From assembly GCF_041361465.1 (NCBI RefSeq), contig NZ_JBGKAC010000001.1, positions 2,480,001 through 2,544,000 of the forward strand: 64,000 nucleotides of DNA, read 5' to 3'. A program made the position numbers and the translations under genes. This DNA is from Halobaculum sp. MBLA0143 (lineage in GTDB: Archaea > Halobacteriota > Halobacteria > Halobacteriales > Haloferacaceae). A model generated the notes under the pieces. The model worked only from the letters and a program-made list of their open reading frames with translations, had not been told where the DNA came from and did no database searches. Shown here piece by piece: positions 34,524 to 42,785 of the stretch. Positions within the stretch are counted from its first letter, which is position 1; each line of letters starts with the position of its first letter.

Positions 34524-34629
34524 CGCGAGCGAGGGAGCGAAGCGACCGAGCGAGCGCTTTTTGATCGAGCTTTTTTCCTTGGGTGCGCGCCTGCGGCGCG
34601 CACCCAAGGAGTGAAAAAGGTCGGTGTAC
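34524..34629 (-). repeat. Palindromic repeat element, copy A
   Basis: About 105 bases that recur, inverted, at 51890-51993. The element, read away from the adjacent transcript (minus strand here), is a T-run (CCTTTTTC), a hairpin with a perfect 15-bp stem (34577-34591 with 34595-34609, loop TGC/GCA), an A-run with GCTCGATCAAAAA, and a tail of GCTCGCTCGGTCGC. The stem bases differ from copy B yet still pair, so the hairpin itself is conserved. It starts directly after the 3' end of tRNA-Arg. It may act as a terminator/RNA-end element or be a small mobile palindrome. Confidence 0.85.
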
Positions 34630-34734
34630 CGAGCGCGGTGGGATTCGAACCCACGGCCATCGGATGTCTCCCCCCACCGGCGGAGCCGGCGGAGTTAGAA
34701 GTCCGACGCTCTATCCTGGCTGAGCTACGCGCCC
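34630..34734 (-). tRNA. tRNA-Arg (anticodon TCT) with intron
   Basis: A 105-base minus-strand gene. Acceptor GGGCGCG pairs with CGCGCTC (one G-T), discriminator G; the T arm is GTGGG/CCCAC around TTCGAAT; the anticodon stem TCGGA/TCCGA encloses CTTCTAA, giving anticodon TCT (reads AGA, arginine). A 30-base insert after position 37 (34666-34695, on the minus strand starting ACTCCGCC) is an intron at the canonical 37/38 site, which would be removed by the archaeal splicing endonuclease. No CCA is encoded. Confidence 0.95.
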
Positions 34735-34828
34735 TCACTCCATACGACAGAACGAACGACAAAAAGCGCCCCGGTCCGGACGGGCGGACCCGCAGCGCTT
34801 AACAGCGCCAGCGGAGTAGTAGGCGCCG

Positions 34829-35392
34829 ATGCGAATTTTCGGGACCGTCGGACTGCCCGGCAGCGGGAAAGGCGAGGCCGCGACCGTCGCCGAGTCCGCG
34901 GGGATTCCGGTCGTGACGATGGGCGACGTGATCCGGGACGCCTGCCGCCGACGGGGGCTGGACCCGGCGGAGAACCACGGGACCGTCGCCGAGCGACTCC
35001 GCGAGGAGGACGGCCCGGCCGCAGTCGCCGACCGCACCGTCGACCGACTGCGGCGCGTCGACGACGACGTAGTCTTAGTCGACGGGCTCCGCGCCCCGGC
35101 CGAGCTCGACCGGTTCCGCGAGGCGTTCGGCGACGACTTCCGACTCGTGGCCGTCGAGGCCCCGTTCGAGGTGCGGGCGGAACGCGCCGCCGACCGCGGC
35201 CGCGACGACTCCGACGGCGACACGACCGCATTCCGCGAACGGGAGGAGCGTGAACGCGCGTTCGGTCTGGTCGACGTGATGGAGCGTGCAGACGTGACGG
35301 TCGACAACACTGGATCGGTGGCGACGTTCCACGACCGTATCGCCGACCTGCTGGGCGTCGAGACGCCGGAGGCGGCGGGAGGTGGCGCGTGA
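34829..35392 (+). CDS. UPF0200-family P-loop protein
   Basis: A 187-residue P-loop kinase-like protein with Walker A GLPGSGKGEA (8-17) and the family blocks VVTMGDVIRDA and RTVDRLRRVDDDVVLVDGLR, followed by VAVEAPFEVRAERAADRGR. UPF0200 proteins resemble dephospho-CoA or adenylate kinases, but the substrate is unknown. The ATG lies about 30 bases after CTTAACAG (34797-34804). Its stop overlaps the next gene by four bases, so it is coupled with the UPF0201 protein. Confidence 0.92.
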   Translation: MRIFGTVGLPGSGKGEAATVAESAGIPVVTMGDVIRDACRRRGLDPAENHGTVAERLREEDGPAAVADRTVDRLRRVDDDVVLVDGLRAPAELDRFREAFGDDFRLVAVEAPFEVRAERAADRGRDDSDGDTTAFREREERERAFGLVDVMERADVTVDNTGSVATFHDRIADLLGVETPEAAGGGA

Positions 35393-35811
35393 CGACGATC
35401 TACAGCGTCGACGCCCGGATCGAGACCCCCGTGAACGACACGGAGGTGACCGACCGCGTGATCGACGCCGTCGAGGCGTTGTTCCCGGACGTCGACGTGC
35501 GCTCGGAGCCCGGTCGGGTCGTCGCCGAGACCCACTCGTTGGAGGGGTTCTCCGACCGGCTCCACGATCAGGAGATTCTCGACACCGCCCGCCGGGAGTT
35601 CTTCGACAGCGCCGACGAGGAGGGGTTCTCCTTCGCGTTGAAGAAACAGGCCGCCTACGAGGGGGTGATCAACTTCGCCGTCGGCGAGCCGGACGAACTC
35701 GGCGACATCGAGGTGGACGTGGCCGTCCGGGACCCGTCCGTCGAGGAGTACATCGACCACGTCGCTCCGCCGACGGAGGGCGGCACGCCGGTCGACCCCG
35801 ACGGACAGTAG
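35389..35811 (+). CDS. UPF0201-family RNA-binding-like protein
   Basis: A 140-residue protein starting from GTG overlapping the previous stop by four bases. It matches the archaeal UPF0201 family: IETPVNDTEVTDRVIDAVEALFPD at the N-terminus, SLEGFSDRLHDQEILDTARR and FALKKQAAYEGVINFAV. The ribosomal-L5-like fold of this family suggests nucleic-acid binding. Stable pairing with UPF0200 across archaea hints at a joint role, but the reaction is unknown. Confidence 0.92.
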   Translation: MTTIYSVDARIETPVNDTEVTDRVIDAVEALFPDVDVRSEPGRVVAETHSLEGFSDRLHDQEILDTARREFFDSADEEGFSFALKKQAAYEGVINFAVGEPDELGDIEVDVAVRDPSVEEYIDHVAPPTEGGTPVDPDGQ

Positions 35812-36700
<889 letters not shown>

Positions 36701-36711
36701 CCGAGTTCGAG

Positions 36712-38067
36712 TCAGCGACCGGCGACGGCCCGGACGGTGTCGACGAACATACTCGCACCCATCTCGATCTCTCGTTCCGTCACGTCAAGGGGCGGCAACA
36801 CCCGGATCACGTCGTCTCCACACGAGAGGGTGAGCAGTCCCCGTCGCATCGCCGCCTCGTTCACCTCGTTTCGTAGGTCGCTCGACGCGAACTCGACGGC
36901 CAGCATCAGCCCCTTGCCACGTACGTCCGTGACACCCTCTAAGTCGGCGTCGTGGAGGAGCTCTTGGAACTGTCGGCCCCGTTCGACCGCGTTCGACAAC
37001 AGGTCGTAGTCCCGGATCGCCCGGAGCGTGAACACGCCCTGCATCGCCGAGACGATGTCGCCGGCACCCCACGTCGAGGAGAGCCGGAGCCGTTCGTCCG
37101 GGAACGTCTCCTCGCTCCCGATCGTGGCGCCCACCCGGAGCGCCTTCGCCGACGTGATCACGTCCGGCTCGTACGGGTAGTGGTTCGACGCCCACATCTC
37201 GCCGGTGCGGCCGACGCCCGACTGGATCTCGTCGGCGACGAGGTTGATGTCGTGTTCCTCCGTCAGGAAGGCGAGTTCGTCCACGAAGGCGTCCGACGGG
37301 AACCGGTAGCCACCCTCGCCTTGGATCGGCTCGACGACGACGTACGACACCTCGTCGGGGTCGACCCACCCCGTCTTCGGGTCCAACGCCTCTCGGAGCA
37401 CACTCGTGTCGCCGCCGTTGGTGAAGAAGCCACAGGAACACGTCTCCGGCGTACACGTCCGGTCGTCACAGTACGGCGCGTCGTGGACGCCGGAGATCTC
37501 CGGGAACTCCCGGCGGTAGACGGACTTCGAGCGGTTGAGCGACAGCGCACCCAGCGTCCGGCCGTGGAACGCCCCGTGGAAGGTGACCCCGTAGCGACCG
37601 CCGTTCGTGTCGTCGTAACAGATCTTGATCGCGTTCTCCACCGCTTCCGCACCGGAGTTCGACAGGAACACCGTGTCGAGCCCGTACTGTTCGGTCGTGT
37701 CCGTCAGCTCGTCCATCAGCTCCGTCGGGCCGGGGAGGTTCGAGTCGCCCGGCGTCGACCCGTCCGAGAGGTAGAAGTCCTGGCCGGCGATTTTCGACGG
37801 ATCCGGGAGGTCGAACTCGCTCATCGGCTCCGTCAGCTTCGGGTTGTTGTAACCCAACGGCGCCGCCGCGACGTGGGAAGTGAAGTCCAAGAGAACGTTG
37901 CCGTCCACGTCGGTGACGAACGGGCCCTCTGCCTCGTCGGTGATGTCCCAGACGAAGTCGTAGACGTAGGTGCTCGTCGCCGCCTGCTCGCGGTGGTACG
38001 ACGCCCACTCGCGGGCTCGCTCACCGGGCATCTCCGTCACCTGCGGTTCCGCACGGTGTCGGTCCAT
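36712..38067 (-). CDS. Class-III aminotransferase
   Basis: A 451-residue PLP enzyme of fold type I. Class-III landmarks are FVTDVDGNVLLDFTSHVAAAPLGYN, NSGAEAVENAIKI, TFHGAFHGRTLGAL and VADEIQSGVGRTG; the PLP lysine is in ITSAKALRVGATIG. This group includes 4-aminobutyrate, ornithine and 2,2-dialkylglycine transaminases. The Cys-rich insert DDRTCTPETCSCGFF (near 210) is unusual. No pathway partner is adjacent, so the substrate remains open. Confidence 0.92.
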   Translation of the reverse strand: MDRHRAEPQVTEMPGERAREWASYHREQAATSTYVYDFVWDITDEAEGPFVTDVDGNVLLDFTSHVAAAPLGYNNPKLTEPMSEFDLPDPSKIAGQDFYLSDGSTPGDSNLPGPTELMDELTDTTEQYGLDTVFLSNSGAEAVENAIKICYDDTNGGRYGVTFHGAFHGRTLGALSLNRSKSVYRREFPEISGVHDAPYCDDRTCTPETCSCGFFTNGGDTSVLREALDPKTGWVDPDEVSYVVVEPIQGEGGYRFPSDAFVDELAFLTEEHDINLVADEIQSGVGRTGEMWASNHYPYEPDVITSAKALRVGATIGSEETFPDERLRLSSTWGAGDIVSAMQGVFTLRAIRDYDLLSNAVERGRQFQELLHDADLEGVTDVRGKGLMLAVEFASSDLRNEVNEAAMRRGLLTLSCGDDVIRVLPPLDVTEREIEMGASMFVDTVRAVAGR

Positions 38068-38147
38068 ACCACCGGGACGAGAGCCCCGATCATAAATCCG
38101 GTGAGAATCTTTCGACAGACGCGAAAGTTACCTGTCAGGTCGGGGGT

Positions 38148-39539
38148 TCAGTACACGTACTCGTCGGCGGTCAACTGGAGGTAGTCCCCGTCGCCGAGTC
38201 GCCACTTCCGGAGCTTGTACCCCAGGTACAGCCGAGCGGCGTCCAGCCCGCCCGTCAGCTTCCGTTCGAACAGCTCGTAGGCGCCGGAGTCGCCGTCCGA
38301 CAGCATCTTGCGGGCGGTCCGGAAGTCCGCGTCCCAGTCGTCCGGGTCGTAGTCGCGAACCATCTCCGCCATCGTCACGCTGCGGGTCACCTCGTCGCCG
38401 ATGGCCGTCCGCCACTTCCGGTTGTACTCCGTCAGGTCACCCTCTGCCGCGAGTCTGCCCGCGATGGCGCCCGTCCGGACCGCGGTGTGGTCGCCGCCCT
38501 CGTGGAACGCCGAGGTGGCACCCATCGCCCCGCCGGCGACGGCGACGTCCGCCTGCACGGGCGACTCGATCGGTCGGGTCGACGAGATCGGGTACGTCTC
38601 CGTTCCGGTGGACTTGCCGGCCTCCTCCACGACCGGGAAGTCCGTCTCCACGTCGTACTCGTCGCCGTACTCTCGCTCCAAGAGCCGCCGGACGTACTCT
38701 CGTCCGGTCGGCACCCGTTCGTCGTCCGGCTCCAACAACGCGTACCGATCACGGTTCGGCACCTCGTCTAAGTCGAGGTCGATCGGCATCGTCAGCCCGA
38801 CGCGACACACCTGGTCGCTGTTCGGGAACACCCAGGGGTAGGCGGTGTGGCCCGGCATCAGCCCCCACCAGAACCGGATCGCGCCAGCAACGTCCTCGTA
38901 GGCCGCCTCCGGGAATCGGCGGTACTCCTGGTAGGCGATGTGGTTCACCTCCGGCGCCGCGAGCCGTTGGCTGGCCGCCCGTTCCTCGGGGAGGAACTCG
39001 TCTAACACCCCGTTGGTGACGGTCCGTTGTGGTCCGTCTGCCAGGATCAGGTGGTCGGTTCCGACCTGTTCTCCGTCCGCGACGTGGAGGACGTGTCGCG
39101 GACGGTCCCGGCGCGACTGGTGTGTGTCGACCGACTTCACTGCCGTCCCGGTCCGGTAGGCTGCGCCGGCGGACTCCGCCCGCTCGCGCAGGAAGTCGTC
39201 GAAGCGGGCCCGGTGCATCGTGAACCCGAACTGGTCGTACGACGACTCGATCCCGGTGGTGTGCATCGTCACCGACTCCGTCGGGCCGACGAACTCCGCG
39301 CGGTCCAGCGTCGTCTCGACGACGCCCTCGGGGAACTCGTCCGGGTGAATCCCCATGACGTCCACCCAGTAGTCGAGGATCCCGGCGGCGTCGGTGGAGT
39401 CGGGGCCTAACCCTTCACGATCCGCGCGCGGGACTCCCTTCTCCAGGACGAGTGTGTCTGCGCCGCGGCTCGCGGCTGCGTGGGCGGCCGACGCCCCCGC
39501 GGGGCCGCCGCCGACGACCGCCACGTCCACTCGTTGCAT
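38148..39539 (-). CDS. Geranylgeranyl-reductase family flavoprotein
   Basis: A 463-residue FAD-dependent oxidoreductase. The dinucleotide motif VVGGGPAGASAAHAA is at 8-22, the second FAD segment includes GGAMGATSAFHEGG and the substrate-domain WWGLMPGHTAYPWVFP is typical. The family reduces isoprenoid double bonds in archaeal lipid or menaquinone synthesis. Here it is a paralogue with an extended C-terminus. A TATA box TTTAATAC (minus strand, 39563-39570) sits about 27 bases before the ATG at 39539, giving a leaderless transcript. Confidence 0.9.
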   Translation of the reverse strand: MQRVDVAVVGGGPAGASAAHAAASRGADTLVLEKGVPRADREGLGPDSTDAAGILDYWVDVMGIHPDEFPEGVVETTLDRAEFVGPTESVTMHTTGIESSYDQFGFTMHRARFDDFLRERAESAGAAYRTGTAVKSVDTHQSRRDRPRHVLHVADGEQVGTDHLILADGPQRTVTNGVLDEFLPEERAASQRLAAPEVNHIAYQEYRRFPEAAYEDVAGAIRFWWGLMPGHTAYPWVFPNSDQVCRVGLTMPIDLDLDEVPNRDRYALLEPDDERVPTGREYVRRLLEREYGDEYDVETDFPVVEEAGKSTGTETYPISSTRPIESPVQADVAVAGGAMGATSAFHEGGDHTAVRTGAIAGRLAAEGDLTEYNRKWRTAIGDEVTRSVTMAEMVRDYDPDDWDADFRTARKMLSDGDSGAYELFERKLTGGLDAARLYLGYKLRKWRLGDGDYLQLTADEYVY

Positions 39540-39562
39540 ACTACACTGCCAACTCGTGTCAG

Positions 39563-39570
39563 TATTAAAC
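39563..39570 (-). promoter_or_regulatory. TATA box for geranylgeranyl-reductase-type gene
   Basis: The minus strand reads TTTAATAC, centred about 27 bases upstream of the ATG at 39539, the position expected for a TBP-binding box of a leaderless transcript. A GC-rich purine stretch flanks it as a BRE candidate. Confidence 0.5.
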
Positions 39571-39674
39571 GTCCCGAACCGCCACCGAGTGGTCGCTCTC
39601 GACGGGGGGAGCCGTTCTCGCCGACGGTCGGTGGCCCGCACAAGACGTATGTCGCTGCGCCACCCAGTTCGGCT

Positions 39675-40640
39675 ATGAGCACGGACTTCACCCGGAGCGT
39701 TCGCGCGGTCGCGGACGCTGCCGACGGAACCGGCGTCGTCGACTGGGACGGCGTCCGAGAGGCCGCGAAAGGGGCCACCGACCCCGGTGACCTCGCGTTG
39801 TCGTCCGAGGAACGGGCCGGCTTCGCCGACGACGTGCGTGCGGCCCGCGAGGGTCTGCGTTCGACCAGCGGCGTCTCCTTCCCGCTGCCGGACCGTATCG
39901 AGGTACAGAACCGCCACCACTGGATCGACGCCAACGTCGACACCTTCGCCCGGCTGATGGGGCCGCTGGAGAACGCCGGCACCGGCCTGTTCCCCGGCGT
40001 CGCACGGTCGGTCAACACCGGGACGATGGCCGTCACGCTCGCGTTCCTCGCCCGCAACGTCCTCGGGCAGTACGACCCCCTCCTGATGGCCGAGTCCGAC
40101 GACCCCGACCACGGACTGTACTTCGTCCGGCCCAACGTCCGCCGGGTCGCCGAGGAACTCGACGTGGCGTACCCCCGCTTCCGCCGGTGGATCGCCTTCC
40201 ACGAGGTCGCCCACGCCGCCGAGTTCGGCTCCGCGCCGTGGCTCTCCGACTACCTCGAGGCCCGGATGGACACCGTCGTCGAGTCGCTGGCCGACGGCCG
40301 CTTCGACCGCTCGCAGCTGTCGGAGCTCAACACCGCCATGACCGCCGTCGAGGGGTACGCCGAGCTGCTGATGGACCGTGCGTTCGACGACGAGTACGCC
40401 GACCTCCGGCAGAAGCTCGACGACCGCCGCGGCGGCGGGAGCCCCGTCTCCCAGCTGTTCGAGCGTCTGCTCGGCCTCGGTGCCAAGCGCCAACAGTACG
40501 AACGCGGCGCCGAGTTCTTCTCTGCCGTGGCCGACGAGACGGACGTGGCGACCGCCTCGCTCGTCTGGGAGGACGCCGACAATCTGCCGTCCGAGACGGA
40601 GTTGGACGACCCGAGCGCCTGGGTCGCTCGGGTCGTCTGA
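39675..40640 (+). CDS. Zinc-dependent metalloprotease (DUF2342 / F420-associated type)
   Basis: A 321-residue protein with a zincin motif HEVAHAAEF (about residue 176) embedded in RRWIAFHEVAHAAEFGSA. It contains VDTFARLMGPLENAG and VEGYAELLMDRAFDD, hallmarks of the DUF2342 group of zinc metalloproteases found beside coenzyme-F420 genes in some actinobacteria and haloarchaea. No signal peptide is seen, so it is cytoplasmic. No F420 gene is present in this window. Confidence 0.88.
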   Translation: MSTDFTRSVRAVADAADGTGVVDWDGVREAAKGATDPGDLALSSEERAGFADDVRAAREGLRSTSGVSFPLPDRIEVQNRHHWIDANVDTFARLMGPLENAGTGLFPGVARSVNTGTMAVTLAFLARNVLGQYDPLLMAESDDPDHGLYFVRPNVRRVAEELDVAYPRFRRWIAFHEVAHAAEFGSAPWLSDYLEARMDTVVESLADGRFDRSQLSELNTAMTAVEGYAELLMDRAFDDEYADLRQKLDDRRGGGSPVSQLFERLLGLGAKRQQYERGAEFFSAVADETDVATASLVWEDADNLPSETELDDPSAWVARVV

Positions 40641-41181
40641 GTTTGGACTGTCTTCGGTGGGTGGTCGCCGACGGTCGGGGGCCGACTCGACGAGCGTGAG
40701 ACTGCGAACGGTCCGAGAGCACGGCTGTCGTGCTCGCTCGCTGCCCAACCTGTCTGTCGCGGCACCACGGACGGGCCGAAACCCCCGCGCCGCAGCCCTC
40801 CACGACCGACTGCGCTGCTCGCCTCGCTCCGCTCGGCTGTGCTGCCCGTCTCGCCTCGGAGCGAGTCCCGACGAACTCTCGTTCGCTCCGCTCGCTCGTC
40901 GTACGTCGGAGCGAGCTCCGACCGGGTCTCGCTGTGTTCGCGGTGTCACCGCGAACCGGCGAGCGGAGCGAGCCGCGAGCAGTGAGCGACCGACCGAGGA
41001 GCACGAGCGCCCACTACGCGAGCGCCAGAGGGCGTGGTATCGGGATCACAGCCCGTGAGCAGGGCAAGCGAGCGAGAACGTCTCCCGTCGGCACCGAGAC
41101 GAGGCTCGCCGGGCTTCCAACCCGTTCGGACACCCCACGGAGGAGTAGAGTCCACACGCGGGATCGGAGACGGGCGAGAGC
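40641..41181. other. 541-base gene-free GC-rich stretch with inverted repeats
   Basis: No gene is supported. The stretch is dense in GCTCGCTCCGCTCG-type direct and inverted motifs. A perfect 10-bp hairpin, GTTCGCGGTG/CACCGCGAAC with a 1-base centre, lies at 40936-40956, and longer imperfect inverted repeats flank it (GCTCCGCTCGC near 40889 against GCGAGCGGAGC near 40965). It lies between genes with opposite strands that converge, so a bidirectional transcript-end region or remnant of a repeat element is likely. Confidence 0.55.
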
Positions 41182-42327
41182 TCAGACAGCAGTCATCTCG
41201 TCGATCGTCCGATCGTAGATCCGACGGAGACGACGCAACACTCCCAACGACACGCTCTCGGTGTCGGTGTGGGCCTCGCCCGGCTCGGAGGCGCCACAGA
41301 CCACACAGGTCGTCCCGGCGTCGGCGAGCCAGCCCGCGTCGGTCGCGTGGGGCTTGACGACGTGCTGGGGACGGGCACCGGTCTCGTAGTCGTCCACGCC
41401 GGCGACACTCTCCTCGTCCGCCTGAGCCTCACGGGCGGCCGACAGGACGGCGCCGGCGAACGCCGGGTCGTCACACGCCATCGGCGGGAGGTCCTGCTCC
41501 ACCGACCAAGAGACGCCGGGGAGGTCGCTCACGCCGGCCAGATCCGCCCGGGCGCCGGGGACGGTGCGCTCGTCGACGGTGATCGAACACGACTCCGGGA
41601 CGACGTTCCAGGCGCTGCCGCCGTCGACCTCCGTGACGGAGACGGTCCCGGCGACGCGCTCGCCCTGGACGGTCGTCGTCGGGGGCGTCAGGTCGCGCAC
41701 GGCAGAGACGGCGTCGGCGGCGCGGTAGACGGCGTTGACCCCGGCCTCGGGCTCGCTGGCGTGGGCGGCCTCTCCCGCGACGGTCAGCGTGCTGGCGCGG
41801 CGCCCGCGGTGGGCGATCGCCACGTCCGTCACCCCCGGCGCGGAGTACCCCGTCGACCCCTCGCCGACGACGGCGTAGTCGGGGGCGAAGCCGTCCGCGA
41901 GGGCGGCGCGGCAGCCGACGCCGCCCCGTTCCTCGCCGGCGAAGGAGACGAACAGGAGCTCCAGATCCGCCGCGGCGAGCGCGTCGGCGTCCGCCTCTGC
42001 GACGGCCAGCATCGCTGCCGCCACCGACCCCTTCATGTCGGCGGTGCCGCGGCCGTACACCCGGCCGTCGCGCGTCTCGACGACGTAGTCGCCGTTCGTC
42101 CCCTCGCCGGTCGTCTGGCTCGGCGCCGGCGGCACCACGTCGTGGTGGCCGACGAACGCCAGAGACCGGTCGCCCTCCGGGTTGCGGCGCGCGAACACGT
42201 TACCGTGCTCGTCGCGTCGGGTCTGCGCCCGCCCGTCGAACCACGTCGCCACCGTCTCGCCCGCGGCCGTCTCGTCCTCGTGGCTCGCCACCCCGACGAG
42301 CTGCTCCGTGAGTCGCTGGAGAGTCAC
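41182..42327 (-). CDS. M20-family peptidase, dapE candidate
   Basis: A 381-residue metal-dependent amidohydrolase. The metal-site blocks are FVGHHDVVPP (near residue 70), GRGTADMKGS (bridging Asp), SFAGEERGG (catalytic Glu-Glu) and VVGEGST. The later half has the dimerisation domain and HTDTESVSLG with the last His ligand. DapE (succinyl-diaminopimelate desuccinylase) and ArgE share these motifs. The dap operon lies 2.5 kb away on the opposite strand and has no other desuccinylase, so DapE is preferred, but that is inference. GTG at 42327 is chosen as the family-like start. Confidence 0.82.
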   Translation of the reverse strand: MTLQRLTEQLVGVASHEDETAAGETVATWFDGRAQTRRDEHGNVFARRNPEGDRSLAFVGHHDVVPPAPSQTTGEGTNGDYVVETRDGRVYGRGTADMKGSVAAAMLAVAEADADALAAADLELLFVSFAGEERGGVGCRAALADGFAPDYAVVGEGSTGYSAPGVTDVAIAHRGRRASTLTVAGEAAHASEPEAGVNAVYRAADAVSAVRDLTPPTTTVQGERVAGTVSVTEVDGGSAWNVVPESCSITVDERTVPGARADLAGVSDLPGVSWSVEQDLPPMACDDPAFAGAVLSAAREAQADEESVAGVDDYETGARPQHVVKPHATDAGWLADAGTTCVVCGASEPGEAHTDTESVSLGVLRRLRRIYDRTIDEMTAV

Positions 42328-42458
42328 GTCCGAGCGTGACGCCCGGCGGACAAAGCGCTGACGACGACCCGCGGCGCGAGGCGGGCAACGCTCCACAGTG
42401 CCCGGCGGCCGACGACGCGACAGTTCAGCCTTTTGTGCGAGGGCGCCCGAGAACACCC

Positions 42459-42770
42459 GTGAGCTACGTCGTCGAGGTGAAACAGTCCGCTCGGAAGGCC
42501 AACGGCGCGGTCGGGCGACTCGTCAACCGCGAGGGCTCCCGGCGGACGTTCCCGGACCGTCGGGCCGCGGAGGCGTGGGCCGACGGGCTCTCGGAGGGGA
42601 GCCGCCCGGTGTGGATCCGTGCGGCTCACCCGGCAGACCGGAGCGAGGTTGACGGCTACCTCGTCTCTCGACGACGGCAGGCGCTGGCGTTAGACGGCGC
42701 CTACGACAAGCGTCGTCGTCGGCTGCGCGACACGACGCCGCCGCCGGACACGCTGGGCCAGTTCCGCTGA
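42459..42770 (+). CDS. Hypothetical basic haloarchaeal protein
   Basis: A 103-residue protein from a GTG start: SYVVEVKQSARKANGAVGRLVNREG, then an Arg-rich middle with FPDRRAAEAWADGLSEG, RPVWIRAAHPADR and SEVDGYLVSRRR. The basic composition is unusual for a haloarchaeon and suggests nucleic-acid or ribosome contact; the fold is unknown. It is divergent from the M20 gene and converges on the molybdopterin gene. GTG is preferred because a longer frame upstream overlaps the divergent gene. Confidence 0.68.
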   Translation: MSYVVEVKQSARKANGAVGRLVNREGSRRTFPDRRAAEAWADGLSEGSRPVWIRAAHPADRSEVDGYLVSRRRQALALDGAYDKRRRRLRDTTPPPDTLGQFR

Positions 42771-42785
42771 CGGCCGCCGAGCCGG

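Noticed and set aside
34511-34762. Short frames with a GFEPTAIGC-like peptide at tRNA-Arg
   Set aside because: This is the translation of a tRNA T-arm region, a known false coding signal.
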